A stretch of DNA of 64,000 nt, from NCBI GenBank assembly GCA_033439765.1, contig JAULSN010000011.1, forward strand, positions 744,001-808,000, read 5' to 3'. The first letter of the stretch is position 1, and the number at the start of each line of letters is the position of its first letter. The notes under the pieces were generated by a model that worked only from the letters and a program-made list of their open reading frames with translations, searched no databases and was not told the origin of the DNA. This document shows positions 33,769 to 46,775 of the stretch, one piece after another. Position numbers and translations under genes: made by a program. The stretch comes from Lasiosphaeria ovina. Lineage: Eukaryota > Ascomycota > Sordariomycetes > Sordariales > Lasiosphaeriaceae.

Positions 33769-36700
33769 TCACGTCTCCTCGGCGACTAGGCGCTGTACTT
33801 CGGCCTCGTTCAACAGTTTGCGCTTACCGAGCTCCTCTGGCGCTTTGCCATCCCGAACAGCTCCAAAGTCAAGAATCTGATAGAAGAGAGATATTAACGC
33901 AGTTCTCATCTTCAAAGACATGGAAGAGTACTCACCTCAACATATGTCAGATTGCCGCGTTGCACAGCGGCTACGCATCTCCGTTCGTCAAACTTGACTT
34001 GCCAGACACCGCTCAAGTCCGTGAGAAGGTCCTGAATGCATTCGCCTGTGTGCATATCCCACATCTTGACTGTCTTTTCGCTTCCGGAAATGACCTTGCT
34101 ACCGTCATGTTGAAAGCAGGTGATAGCTCCAGTGTGTGCCACGAGGGTGCTCTTGCATTTACCCGTCTCCGGGTCCCAAATGCGAAGTGTGCTGTCCGCT
34201 GCGGCAGAAACCAATCTCTCGTCACGCAGGTCCAAGAGACCCACAAGCAAGCTGTGGCCTTCCAACGTGTGCAGGCAAGCACCTGTATCCAGGTCCCAAA
34301 TCTTGACAAGCGAGTCCATGGAGCCAGAGATACACCGGTTCCTCTTGTGGTCGAGGACTACCGAATACACTTTCTGACTATGACCATGCAGAACATGGAG
34401 TTGCTCGCCAGTGCTGATACGCCAGACGCGGACAGTGCTGTCGTAACTTCCAGAAACAAGCGTGTCTCCGTGGGCCGAAATTGCTCTAACCGAATGTGTG
34501 TGTCCAGCCAAGATTCTGATAAAATAGGGACATTGATCATCATTAGCAGGGGGGCCGGTCTGGATGTAACGACGCGAGCCTGCCTCGGGGAGTCGCCAGA
34601 CCCGCAACTGGCTGTCGCGGGATCCAGTGATGATCAAAGGCTTTGGTGGCATCATGACGGCCTTGCCGTCCTCCACTCTGCCTGTATCCGTCGGCATTAG
34701 AATTTGCAGGCAGCGGACGGTGGATGTGTGGCCAAAAAAGGTCTGGGTGCAGATTCCTTTTTGGATATCCCAGACGCGGACCGACCGGTCGGTACTACCA
34801 GACACCAGTATGTTGCCCTCGTACTGAAGAGCCCAGACTCCACCTTCGTGGCCCTCAAGCTTCGTACGAAGCTTTCCGGTCTTTGTATCATAGACGTGAA
34901 TAAGTGTGTCGTCGCTACCTGTGATGATTTTGTCCTCGTCAAACTGCAGGCACGTAATGACGTGGCGTGGATGGGCGGCAAAAGCAACATGGCCAGGCTT
35001 CACCTTGCCACTCGTCCAACTCTGTCTAATCATATAATGCCGTCGGTATAGCGATTTGAACAGATGAAGCTTCCGAAGAGTCGGGAGGCCAAGACGCGGG
35101 TCGGGAACGGCAATGGCAGCCGCATTTGCAGCCGAGTTAGGACCTTCGGACTTGTGCATCTTTGCCATGGGTGAAGAGCTATCATCCCTCATCTCTTGGG
35201 CACTGGCACGTCGCTTGGCTCTATCAGCGTTGATGTGGGTTAGGCCACGCTTCCGTTTCGAGGCTCGGGTCTTTGTGATAGGCTCGGGCTTTTCCTGCTT
35301 CACGGCCGATCGTATGAGTTCGGATTCGCTGGATGTCAGCCTGGTCTGAAGGCTCAGGTCAAGTTCGCAGCCCAAGGCTCCGACGGGGTCTTGCCATCCC
35401 CATCCCTGAGTGATAGCCTTCTGGAGTTCTCCTGGAGGGAGTTCAAATCCGTCGCGGTCCAAGAGCTCCTTCCAACCTGTTTCATTGCTGTCGACCATGT
35501 TGCGCCAGTGTTTAGAGACCTGCGCCGCCCGGCACAGGTCGCGATGGTCCAGGTATGACAATACGTGAAGGCTGAGTTCGAGAGGGAGTTGCTTCATGAA
35601 GTCGCACTTCAAAGCTGGGTTGACCACGTCCGCGACCATGTGAAGTGTCTTTCGCGGACATCTTCGGAGAAACTGGTACATCATCCAAGTCTTGAAGTCG
35701 TTGGGCATAGCATCAAAGCTGTCAAGCATCGAACGGGGGTTCGCAACGTTTGCCTGTCCATGTCTAGAACGAGACGTGGCGGCGTCGAACCGAATTGGGG
35801 ACAGGTCCATGCTGAGAAGTTCGGAATCACCCTCCTCAGTTGTTTGGCTATCCTCCAGCCACCGTCTTCGATCCACGCGCGTGAGTTGTTGAGAAAAGAC
35901 CGCTTCGTCATCTTCCTCTGCATCCTCATCCACTTGGTCCTGGAGCTGAGCAGCTGCCAGAGTGGGTGAGAGACGCGGGCTCGGCAGACTGGCGTCTTGA
36001 GCGGTCACCGTGTTGATGCTAGGTCTTGCGATTGCACGGATAGTCTGCTGCAGAGACTCGTCAACGTCACCAAACGGTGGGAGGTCTGCGTCGGTAATCG
36101 GCGGGGTAGCGACGTTGCTGAATATAGTCTGTGACTCGCTGGCTGCTGGGCTTGCTGCATCATAGCTCGCCGTTGACTGGCTTAAGCCAGAATCAACGCT
36201 GTCGAGATGGAGATGTCTCAAACGAGATGGTCGGTCGAGCCCGGGGTTACCTATAGTTGCATCGGTAGTATCGGGTGTCGCCAAGTACCCAGAGGGCAGG
36301 CGGCTCGCCTTATCCGACTCCTTTCGTGTACCATGTACCGCCGAACGGCGAACCTTATCGGATGCCGTATGGGAAATATTTCCGTGCCTTGTGGACCTCT
36401 GAGACGTCCTGGGTGGAAGTGGTGTGTAACTGGGCGAGGCGGGTCTGGCACTCGACCTGCGAGACCTCCGGAGTGTTGGCTCAGCAGCAACATGCTGAGA
36501 TCGGTGTGACGATTCGGGGAGGTTGTCGACACCCGGTTCGGACTTCACATTACCGGCATAGTCGCTGCTCTGGGACCGCCGAACCTAGCACATTAGTTGT
36601 TAGTAAAAGGCGCCGAGGGCATTCCGGGTGGGACCGGTGGCTTACCGGTACTTCGGAATCCTCGTCGAATGACCAGGCCTCGCCCTCGCGGTCGCCGAGG

Positions 36701-36990
36701 TCGAGGGTCAGCTTCCGCAACTCGGGCGGAGTAGGCTTCGAGGCGAGGGGGTATTCTTTGGAATCGAGAAGGTATAAGTCTCGCGGCTCGCGAATGAGGA
36801 GGGCTGGATATGCCCGCTTTGTTGTCGTGGTGGTCGTGACGGTCTTGGTCTCGATACACTCTTCGGCGAACTGCATCACGCGGTGATGGGTTATGGTAGC
36901 ATCATCTTCCTCCCATGTCATCGACACCCGCTGGCTGGATCGTGGACGGCAGGCCTCGGTGGCCTTGCTGGCCGAGATAGGAGAGCTCAT
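33769..36990 (-). CDS. CDC4: Cdc4/Fbw7-type F-box WD40 protein
   Basis: Exons 36990-36646, 36584-33936 and 33876-33769 give 1033 aa. Introns are CCG|GTAAGC...GCTAG (62 bp, with a CTAAC branch) and GAG|GTGAGT...TATCAG (59 bp), both phase 0. Residues 1-400 are disordered and Ser/Arg-rich, with VTTTTTTKRAYPALLIREP and an acidic patch. A Cdc4-type dimerisation segment (TWMMYQFLRRCPRKTLHMVA) lies at about 414-434. The F-box (LPLELSLHVLSYLDHRDLCR) is at about 447-487 and a bipartite basic KRKRG...AKRR motif at about 558-575. WD40 repeats fill about 650-1000 (for example GSDDTLIHVYDTKTGKL and GSTDRSVRVWD), with Arg residues in the blades that bind phosphodegrons in the family. The short last exon ends EVQRLVAEET. 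Cdc4 recruits phosphorylated substrates to SCF ubiquitin ligase to control the cell cycle. Confidence 0.93.
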
Positions 36991-39900
36991 GACAAGAGGG
37001 GAGAGGCCGTTAGGGTCGGAGAGGAGTGCAGGTCAAGTTGCGTCGTGTGTTCGGGCAATCGTGGTAAAAGAGGTTTTCGGGATGGCCGCGGGTTGGATAG
37101 AGAGGACTGCTGGACAAGACGAGTACGACCTATGTTCCTCGTCGCAAACGGCCGAGAGGGCTTTGAGAGCCGACGGAGGTGAGTGCTGGGCCGGATCTCG
37201 GGTCACTTTGCGGTGTCGTCTTCCCAACGCGTGCCAGCCACGGGCCTTCGTATTACCAACGCGTGTTGGCTGGCGGCCAGTTTCCCCCACCGGTTTAGAA
37301 GCTAGCCCCGAAATCAGGTCCGTATCATGATTTTATCCGTAGCGACCGAAAAATGTTTTCTGTAGGCTTGAGGAGGCTTGTAAATGCGGTAGACGAAGGA
37401 AGGGCGGCGGCACCGTGGGTTTTGAGTAAAGCGGGAGGCGGTGCCCAGGGGAGAGACTAGCGTCGGTCAACACACCGTGTGCCTAGGATCCGAGTCATAA
37501 AGCGAAGATCACGTTGTGGGCGCCCATGCAGCAGAATAACAGACGAAGAGTAAATATGGAACGGGAAAGCGAAAAACGAGACAGCGTGGCTCTTGTGGCC
37601 GCGGACTGCTCTCTGCCTGGTGCTGAGTGAAGTGACGATAGATTGGAATCCTGGAATCCTGTCTGGCCTGGGAGGCGAGGACCCCAACTCAACACTAGCA
37701 CCTTCCTCCGCTCGGTGCAGTGAGAGACAGTGCGCCTGTATCGCCGACCACTGTCCATGGTGGCTTTTTGCGACGCGGCGGGGCGACTGTGCGGCTCGCA
37801 AAAATGACAGTGGCTAAACCATATTGAGCGGCGGCGTCTCACTGACATTGAAGAGCCTCAATATCTAAACACTTCAAGATCCCCAGCATTTCGGATCTTG
37901 AAGCAATACATGATAATGATTTGAATGTATAGTAAAAAGTTCCCGCGCACCAGATAATTACAGGCGCAAAACTACAGGCTGCGAGATATCTATATGGCTA
38001 GAGTTCTGCCCCTGAATGCCAGGCGTTATTCTATAATGGGCTTAAACACAGTCTTCCTGGCCAGTCGCACAGTCAGTTTGTGACGGTCAGCTTTCTGCTG
38101 CCGACCGAGTGCACCTGGACCAATGGCGACCGAGAAACCGTTCAGCACCAGCCACTTTGGGGCGTCAAAGTTTATCCACCAACACGGATTTTACGCGACC
38201 CGTGGCGAGTGGGGGCCAACGTGTCTGCCGAGTCTGCGACTCTTTGCATCGAGTCTCCGTTGTCCCTTCCAAGTTCCAACAGGTATTATGTGTAAGCTCA
38301 CCAGGTTGCAGCTGCCGAGGTACCCGCCACGATTTGATGAGATTCTAGTTCCATGGCTTCCGGGGCTTAATCTTCCATATTTCGACATCATGTGCGGTCG
38401 CTTGATCCCGTCAGCAGATGTCGATTTCTTCGCTGCGGTGTTACCAAAGCGCTGAGAAAAAACAGGGAGAGGGGTACTGCACCGTGCGGTGCATTCCAAG
38501 TCACACGCCAGTGAGCAAGGGGCACGCCACCAGCCACACCTTCCTCAAGCCCGCCTTGAGGGAGCCCGGGCACGCCTGTTTGGGGCCGGCCGGAAAGGCC
38601 AAGTCAAGCTAGCGCGTCGTTACACGGCGAACTTTTCTCCCACCAGCACCACCTGGTTTGCGATTTCGACCTCCTGTCAGTGCCCGTCAGGTGCGTGCAA
38701 CTGCACAAACTAACTGAACTCAGGCCCGTCCCCCACAACAGCGGCCAAAAACGCGCCCCAAAACAGGGCTATTCCGTAAACCGCGCGTTAGATATTGAAG
38801 ATTTCGAAGTAAGGAATCCAGTCGGCCGCGACATATTGGGAGAGCTCATGACCGGGCGGAGAGGAGATCAAACCAAGGATTTTTTTTCCTTCTTTCTTTA
38901 TTGGGGCCAGGATGACCGACCCCATGGTCTAAGCTTCCTCCCCTCCCCCCCTCTTCCGTGCCGATCGGGGCCTCTCTGTTGCTTGATCACCACCGGCCTG
39001 TAGGCGTTCGTCAACAATCGAAGCTTCCCTAAAAGCTTTGTGCTGAAGTCGTTCTTTTTGATCCGATTTCTTTGACGATCAAACTGCAGCTCCCATTTGA
39101 CAAATCAGGAACCGTCCCAAGGAAGCTCCGATGCCTATCGCGGCCCCTCCGTCGGAAGGCCACCCGACCTTGTTGCATCTGTGGATCTCAACGCCGCCCG
39201 CTCCCGCTGCAGCCAGACGGTTGCATACCGTACCCCGTAGCTTAACTCTAGTGTGTGTGCAACCCGTGTCCCGATTTGGGAAATGTGAATTTACAACCCG
39301 GACAGGAGCTCGCCCGATTTTTTTTTAGCAAGGGGAATGTCGACTTCGGAGCCCGGAAAGAGAGCCCAGGCGCTGTGTTGCAAGGGGTCCCACCACTGCG
39401 CCGGAAACAAGGTTAACTCCTCCGGCCATTCTTGTTGGCCAACGGCGGGTACTGACTCCCCTCCTCCCCCCCTCCCCTGATTTTACGGCCAACCGGATGA
39501 CAAAATGCCCACTGTTGCCGACACCACGCCGCTCAGAGCTTTTGCCCGATGACAGGTCGGAACGCCGCCCCCTGGGCGGTAGCCGTGGTCCGGGCCGAGG
39601 CGAAATGCGCGTCTCAAATACCTTGTTGGGTTTTGATGTTAGACATTGGCCCAATAGGCCCATTGACTTTGGAGAGGGGTTTTCTGTCGTTGGCCGACTG
39701 CTTTATTTAACGTGACACTGTTGTCGTGTTCTCTATTCAGCCCCTGATGATAAATTTCGACTGTAATTCGTCCAGTCCTCGAATTCGGCCAACACGAAAC
39801 CAAGTCAACACAAGCTGAATATGGAATGGCCGTCAACGCCTCTCTCAAATTTATGAGTTCTTTAATATTGCTGCATTTGCGTTAAAATAGTCTCGTCCGT

Positions 39901-40395
39901 CGAGATGTGAAATACTCAGGGGCTGTTAATTGCCCCTTTTCATGGACGAGATCCACATTTCATCATCAAAGCACTGTAAACGACACTAATTGCTATGTTA
40001 ACACTTCCTGCGTACCAGTCTATAACCTACCACCACAGGCTCTTGTCCTATAATTTCAAGCAAGATGGACCGAACCTCCTTTCAGTCGTCATGACAAACA
40101 ACCCACCCTTTTCCGTGCCAGCAACTAGGAACAACTGTATGCCGTGCAGTTGGCACCTAACAACACCGCGAGTCCAGACAACAATCGGGATATCGAACCT
40201 CTAGTATAAGACATTCACCTAGCCACCGCTAAACCTTATAGTGGGCACTAAACTGACTGCCTTTCCCTCCATAAACAAGCTAATGGGGCGAAAGCAGACA
40301 GTACCACGTAAAAACGCCGAGCTCAGAAAGCGCAATCTGTAGTTGGTAATGCCGTAAACAGGGGTGACTAACAGCCCTCGTGAGGCCAAGATTCT
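36991..40395. other. 3.4-kb spacer between CDC4 and the HORMA-like gene
   Basis: Contains the CDC4 promoter (36,991 to about 37,900) and presumably the 3' UTR of the HORMA-like gene. No ORF has family resemblance or codon bias. T8-9 tracts occur at 38881 and 39319. Otherwise nothing notable is seen. Confidence 0.55.
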
Positions 40396-42483
40396 TCAGT
40401 CACCCTCGCCCATCTCAGAGTCAGTAATGTCAAAGAGCATCGAGGCTCGTCGACCAAGCTGCCTGGGCGATACGCGCTGCGAATCTGCAGCCAAGTTCGC
40501 ATCTTGAAGATTTTGGGGAAAGGGCATGGTTTCGTCGGCATCTAAACCCGATTGGCCTGCGTCGCTGGTAAGAATATTTCCGAACAGCGTATCTTGAGAT
40601 CCCCCTTGCATTCGGTTCGAGACTTGCGGAACAGATGCTGGCGAGCGATGTCCACCTTTGGCTGGCGTTTCAACGATCATGAATTCGTCCAGCATTTGAT
40701 CGACGGCAAACAGCTCGTCAGATTGCCTTAACGGAGACTTCAATCGCTTAGCTCTCATAGAGTCGCTAATGCTGTTGCTGTCTCCCAGTCTTTTATTATG
40801 GGCTCCAGAGATGTATTTCTGGCTTTCGCGTCGGTCTTCCTGTATTGCGGTCATACCTGACGCGACATTCTCGAAGATCTGCTGTGGTAGAATTAGTGAC
40901 TTGAATGGTAAGCCGGGAGGGAGCCTGAGAGAAATCCTACAAGAGGGGGCTTTGGCTTTCTCTTTGGAGCAAGGCTCCTTCTCCGTCCCTTTCCCTTCTT
41001 GTTATCCTTGTTGTCTGTCTGTACATCTTTCTGTACATCTTTCTGTACATCTTTCTGTACATCTTTCTGCACATCTTTCTGCACATCTTCAGCAGCCCTC
41101 TCACTTTGCTTGTTTCCTTTTTTCTTAGATGTTTTGGTTGACGGCTTGGGTCGCGAGGGCTGCGTCGCCAGGTGCTTTTTGTGTCGAGCTGTTTGGTTTC
41201 GGGTCGAGCGCTCCTTGGATCGTCCAGCCTGTGTCGTCTTGGATTTCGGTGGAATTTCTTGCTTCCCGTTTGTCTCAGTCTCTACAATTGGATCTAGTTC
41301 CAATGGTTCTTCATATGGATTGAGCTCAGCTGGTTCGTCATATGGACCGAGCTCAGCTGGCTCGTCATATGGATCCTGTTCCATTGGCTGTGTCTCTGGC
41401 ACAGTTGACGCTTCGACATCTGGCTGCTGTTGCGGGTCAATAGCGTCACTTTCAACAAGAAGTGGTGCCACCCTATGAAATGTCAGCCGGAGATTTGAGA
41501 AGTTATGGCGAGGTACATACTCCAGCTCGGCGATTTGCTCATGATGGAATCCTTCCTGGTGTTGCAATCGAAGGTTGGCCCCGTTAAGCCGTGCCCGATT
41601 GAACTTCCAAACTCCAATCAGGGCTTCATCGGTGCTTTTGGTTGCATCAAAGGCCAGAGTAAAGTAGACCGGCGCTACTTGGGTATGTTGTCAGAAACAG
41701 ACCACGACACAAGGCAACGATTGGTGAGATTTAGAGGAGAAATTTACCTTTCAATCGAGGCAGGCGGCTAAGATAGTCACCCAATTTCCACAGCTCGAGG
41801 TCGCCGGTAGATACGTGCTGCTTGTCGGTTGCCGCCCTCCAGATGTCGATGCCGTATTTTCCATCATTTTTATACTTGAACACCATGGTGTAGTACTCAA
41901 CCAAGCAATCTTCGCTCCATGTCTTTGAGCGCATACAATTTATTTGGAACCAGCGTAGTCCTTCTCTCTCGATCATTGGGAAAATGTCTCCCGTCTATTC
42001 CCGGCGGCGCCTGTTAGTAGCATATCGTCAGGGAATGGCGAAATCTGACAGTCACGTACCAAAATCCCCATCAGTCGGCTCAAGTCGTAGTCTCCGGTAT
42101 TGCGCAAGAAGACGGTGCTTTCCTGGTCTCTCAGAAGCTCCATGTCGTGGAATGCGATTGGCGAACCAGAGGCAACGATTTCTCCGAAGGGTATCGAGAG
42201 AAGCTGGTCTAGCGGTAGGACTCGAAAGTAGCTCGGCGGGAAACCGTATCTATACTGTGGTCAAGGTCTGAGGCAGGCATATGTGAGCAATTTGTTGCGC
42301 TTACCTGGCATAGAAAACTTGGCTCAACTTCGACGCAAAGATTAGCAGAGACAGGAGAGGGGGAGGATGCTAGGGCGCGCATTTAAGACTTACCACTGCG
42401 CCGACCACTGTTTTGCACAACTCAACATCGCGCTTGGGCGCGTCGCCTGATTCTGAGAGAGTTGCCGAGCCCTTGGGCGCCAT
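40396..42483 (-). CDS. HORMA-domain-like protein with DVQK repeats
   Basis: Seven exons joined by frame: 42483-42394, 42327-42305 (23 bp), 42249-42060, 41994-41748, 41674-41521, 41472-40941 and 40881-40396, giving 573 aa. Introns are GT-AG with CTAAC/CTGAC branches; intron 5 is 48 bp and frame-preserving; the last acceptor is a CAGCAG doublet. Residues about 20-235 resemble HORMA: ELCKTVVGAVLSQVFYARYG helix, DMELLRDQES, FPMIEREGLRWFQINC, then YYTMVFKYKNDGKYGIDIW (the Y-x-F-x-F/Y-K-Y strand) and LGDYLSRLPRLKAPVYFTLA. After it come PYDEPAEL repeats, a Lys-rich zone, six DVQ(K/T) repeats and a Ser/Met-rich tail. No C-terminal zinc-finger cysteines are seen, unlike yeast Hop1. It may be a meiotic Hop1-like or other HORMA adaptor. 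The family call rests on pattern recognition only. Confidence 0.65.
41021..41092 (-). repeat. Six 12-bp tandem repeats encoding DVQK
   Basis: Four exact copies of GTACATCTTTCT are followed by GCACATCTTTCT and GCACATCTTCAG. On the minus strand they encode D-V-Q-K repeats in the HORMA-like protein. Exact copies suggest recent expansion. Confidence 0.93.
41311..41376 (-). repeat. 30-bp repeats encoding PYDEPAEL
   Basis: Two and a half units with a 30-bp period encode D-P-Y-D-E-P-A-E-L-G, P-Y-D-E-P-A-E-L-N and P-Y-E-E-P-L-E-L in the acidic linker of the HORMA-like protein. Confidence 0.85.
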
Positions 42484-43762
42484 TCTGGAAGCCGACGAAG
42501 GTATCGGCCGGGAGTCGCTCATGAAAGTATCGTACACTGTTGAAGGTCGAATAGAACGAGCGCGAGCACCTTTGAGTAGTTCCAGAGGAGAGGGGGGCTT
42601 TGAAGAGACAGGCAGGTGGGGAAACAAAATAGTCGCGGTACAGGATGTGAAGTGAAGAGCAGGCGCGGCAGGGGCGCTGTTGCCCACGAGGACCAGAACC
42701 AAGGACCTGCCCACGCGCTAAAATTTCTGGAAAGTCAAAATTCTGCTTTCACATTAGCTGGGAGAATTCCTGCTATGAGGGAGGGAGGTAATCTTGCTGT
42801 GATTAAGAAATGCACGTATTTTTCCGGCCTTTATTCTCGAATATTGACGCTTGTTCGGCGATGGGTTTTGCCCCTTTTGGAAATTTTACAGAGGATTGAA
42901 GGAAAGCGCACAGCGACCGAGCGAACACCCACATGTATCTCTCCCAAACGTAACTAAACGGAAGGAAATAAGGGAATTTGATGCGCCTTATCTGGATTAT
43001 CGACGGCTCGAAGTTTAAGACGTCTCCATCGTGTCAACGCTGAATTGGGGGATATCGATAGCAACCCGGCATTTGTCTGTCGCGAGCAATAGGAAATGCG
43101 GAAATACTTGCGTATTAAACAGACGAATTTTATCTCATAGTTGACTGTCTAGCTAAACGAGCGCACACCATCCCAATGATGTTTCTCGCCGTGCCGCGAA
43201 CACAACTGTGCAGTGCCCACGAAGTACCTCCACAAGGGAAGTTGCCAGCTCAGAGACATCCAATGAAGAATATCGCCAAACGCACTCCCAGAAAAAGGTG
43301 TCACCAGACACGTCCTCCACAACTTACTATCCCCCAGACAGATGGAACCCCCAAAGTGGTTGTTCTAGACATTGTTCCCCACAAGGAACCGTTGCCGTAA
43401 ACGCCGCCCAGTAAAGGGGGAAGACCAACCCCGTTTGCGCCCCTTATTCTTTTCCTCTTGGTTAGACAGACCATATTCCTACCAACGCCTAAACAAATTA
43501 CCCAGACATGACAACTGACAACCCCAACCAACAGAGAACAATCTCCAGATCCTGGCACAAGGAGATTCTTCGTCCAACAAATCTGAGGATGCTAACATCG
43601 GCCTAAAATCTTCCACAACTGGAATTTCCAAGCCACGAGAACGCATCCTGCCATACCGTAAGACACGGCAAGGTCGCCAGATGACAACAGCAAAAGAAAG
43701 AGAACACAAAAACAAAGCAGAACCAAGGGCGGGACGTCACCACCAGCCCCTGTAGATAGTGC
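42484..43762. other. Spacer upstream of the HORMA-like gene
   Basis: Contains the promoter of the HORMA-like gene and the 3' flank of the dynamin-like gene. No gene, RNA or notable repeat is seen. Confidence 0.55.
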
Positions 43763-46700
43763 CTAAGCTTCTCCGTACTGGGTGGTCGAGTAAGTGCTGC
43801 CGTTCGATGCCGCTTCGCGCGAGTGCTGAACACGTATTCCGGAATGATGGTTCCGGGTAGACTCGCCAGGCCCAGTAGAAGGGCCTTCCTTCCTCTGGAG
43901 ATTGACTATAATCTCCATGGCTTCCTCCAAACGTTTCCGCTCGTTCTGGAAGTCGAGGCGTTTTTGGGCAGTTTCTGGACCCTCGCTCATGAGCCGCTCG
44001 AGAATGCCCGAATTCGCATTGCGCCCGCCCAGCTCAAGTTTTTCGTACAAGTAGTTGTCAATTGCAGAGGCGATATGAGGCAGTAGTCCCGACATGACGC
44101 GCATTGAGACGTTGTCAATGAATCGATGCGCGGCGGTCAGGTAGTAGCCACGCACGTACGCGGCGACGGTCAGCTCCTGGTCGAACTCATCAGGGCCGAT
44201 GGTCTTCAAGTCCTTCTGCATTTTTACAGCCTCTTGGGCAAGTTCCTCGTCGGTAAGGTCCTCCATATTAGGGATAGGCCCAGCCTTCTCGCCATGATGC
44301 GCAGCTATGCGGTGATAATATCGGTGTCGGGTGAGAATCTTCTTCTCCATGGCCTTGTGTTGGCCGAGGACGGCGTCATCCTTGGTGAAGATACGCCGTG
44401 TCTCCAGGCTGTAAATCTCAAACAATCCTCGCCGAAGGTCGGTTTTACAATCCTCGATAAAAGCCTTGATGTGCCTGACCGACTCCTGGTACACTGCTCG
44501 GTTCTTCAAGTGAAAAAGCGCATCTTCCAAGATTCTCGTGATTTCCGAGTTGATAAAGCCAACCGTACTCTCAATGAACCAATTCAGAAGAACATCCCAC
44601 GATTTCGCAGCCTCCGTATAGAGAGGCTGATACACGCTAGGTGATACCAGACCAGGTTGGCCCGGGATAGCGCTCCTCTTGATCATGTCTCGAATATCAC
44701 ACAGCGACTTGGCAGCTGAGCTACTGAGACCGGGCGAAGAGTGATGAATGTTACGATGAGGACCGGAGGAGTTGTCGGGATGTTCCGATTTCACAATGGC
44801 GCCATTTGCTTGACGCTGCCGTTTTGCAGTTGGGGCTTGATCGTTGCTGGGGCGCTTCCGACGGGCTGGCGAGGATTCTGTGCTATCAAGGTCGATAGGT
44901 GACGTTGCGCTTCCAACAGGCTTTCGAGGTGGCTCTTGTACCTTGAACCTGGGCTTCTTGTTCAAAATTTCGGCTTTGAATGGCTCCACAAAACGTCTGT
45001 CCCACAGGTTCATAAACTCTTGTTGCAAGACCAGATCCTTTACCTTCAGGCTGAAATCCGAGAGACTTCTCATTATCTGCAGCTCCGGATTCTGCGGCGA
45101 GTCCGGGTACTCTTTCAACTGCTGGTCGATATCGTACAAGCGGTTGTTGACTTTTGCCTTGACCTCTGGCAGCCTATCTATTGTCAGTGGGTTGTAAATG
45201 GGGATGGGAACGGGGAGGGGGGACTGACACTTTGGCGAACTCTTCTCCAAGCTTCAAGGAGAGAAAAGCCTTGAGCTTCTCAACACCGCATCGGTCCTTG
45301 AACTGATCAAAAACTCCTGGCCACTGGCCCGCACTGTCTGCCGTTCGGTTGAAGAAGGCTTCCTCGAGCGTGGTTTGCTCCTCAAGTTCGGTTCCCTGCC
45401 TTGACGTAATAAAGTAGCCAAGCCCCGTTTTATGTGCTTGTCCTTTTAACATCGACATCCAACTGGCAGAGGCTTCACTCGGTAGCAAATCTGCCTTGGT
45501 CATAACTCCAATGCAACGCTTTTCTGCCTTCATTTCGCGGATGAGGTTAAACGCAAACGAGTTCTCAGCATCCTGGTTCATGGGCACGGCCCACAGGATC
45601 ATGGCGCTAGGGCGCGATATGTACTCGCAAGCCAAGTTTTGGACGACACGCTCTAGAAACTTGTCTTCAGGCCTCTTGGCCGAAAGAAACACCCCCGGCA
45701 AATCGTAAAAGTTTAGATCAGCCAGCTCAGGGCCTCTGACTTCAAGAGCAACCGTATTGGGAGAAAACTGGGCTTCGGAATTGAGCTCCTTCTCTCGAAC
45801 TCGCTCGAGAGTTTGGTCGCGAAGCATATCTGAGGTCTCACCCTTGAGCTTTGGGATGAACATCTGGTGGGGATCGCTGGGGTTTAAGATGGCGACTTGA
45901 GCACAACGTAAGATCGTCTCTATATCGTCGGAGTCAAACCGATCCGTGATAGACTTGAACTCATATCGCTCAGCATGAACAGGCTCCAGTGGAGCCCAAG
46001 GAGGAAATTTGTCGGCCTTTGTGACATCCTGAGTTGTGATAGGATGGCCGCGCGGGACGAAGTCGTAGTCCCTTTTGAGAAACACTCGACAGGACCAGGT
46101 ATCGGCTCGGGAGATCCGTATATGGATGGGGCAGCGAGTGCAAGTCCCGGTGCTCCGCGGGAGACCAAGACCAGCGATTGCAGACATCAGGCTAGATTTT
46201 CCCGAAGATTGGTCGCCGACCAGGACCAACTCTGGCAGGCTTGCGACATGCTGGATACCACGAGCTTGAAGCTCGCCAAGCGCATCGTTTATGTCTTTCA
46301 ACTTCTTTCCGAAGTCCTTGAGGGCCCGGTTGGGCCCAACAAACGACACTTGTGGGGTTGAGATGGCCTGGGAAGCTGACATTTGGTCTTCATCGGGATG
46401 TGTCTTAGTTGGTTTGCCTCGAACCTCCATTAAAATGGGATCATCGTCCATATCCTCACCGAAATCTTCGTCAATAGAGGCGTCTCCAGCAGCGGAAATG
46501 GGTGGCCGTCTGGTGGTTACGCTCGCTGTGGAATAATGATTAGCCACTAGCTCCATATGGGCCAGAGGGAGAAATTTGAACTTACGCGCATTAGAACGCG
46601 CCTCGCGAACAGGGTCAGATACAGCAAACGGCTCCGTTGCCTGCTCAGATGGAGTTGCTGGTGTTCCTTCCGAGTCACGGTAAGTTGCCGCTGGGGTGGC

Positions 46701-46775
46701 GATTGCCTTGGAAGTTTTTGCTGCTTCCCGACGATTGCGACCCGGCTCAGACTTTATACTCCTGTGGTTGGCCAT
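43763..46775 (-). CDS. Dynamin/Mx-like large GTPase
   Basis: Predicted exons are 46775-46586, 46525-45229 and 45173-43763, giving 965 aa. The first intron (46585-46526, GTAAGT...CACAG, GGCTAATC branch) is 60 bp and stop-free, so the unspliced frame would give 985 aa. The second (55 bp) is AAAGT|GTCAGT...GATAG and restores F-A-K-V-L-P-E-V-K. An acidic, low-complexity N-terminal extension of about 130 aa precedes the G domain. The P-loop is GDQSSGKSS, switch I has T-R-C-P, G3 is DLPG and G4 is TKAD. The middle and stalk region follows, with a Lys/Arg-rich insert (ARRKRPSNDQ, AKRQRQ). A GED-like C terminus has NERKRLEEAMEIIVNLQRK. There is no PH domain or membrane helix. Fungal genomes carry several such Mx-type dynamins of unknown function. 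The basic insert could be a nuclear signal, which is inference. Confidence 0.88.

Noticed and set aside
41021..41092. CRISPR-like array
   Set aside because: Units are directly contiguous 12-mers without spacers inside a eukaryotic coding exon.
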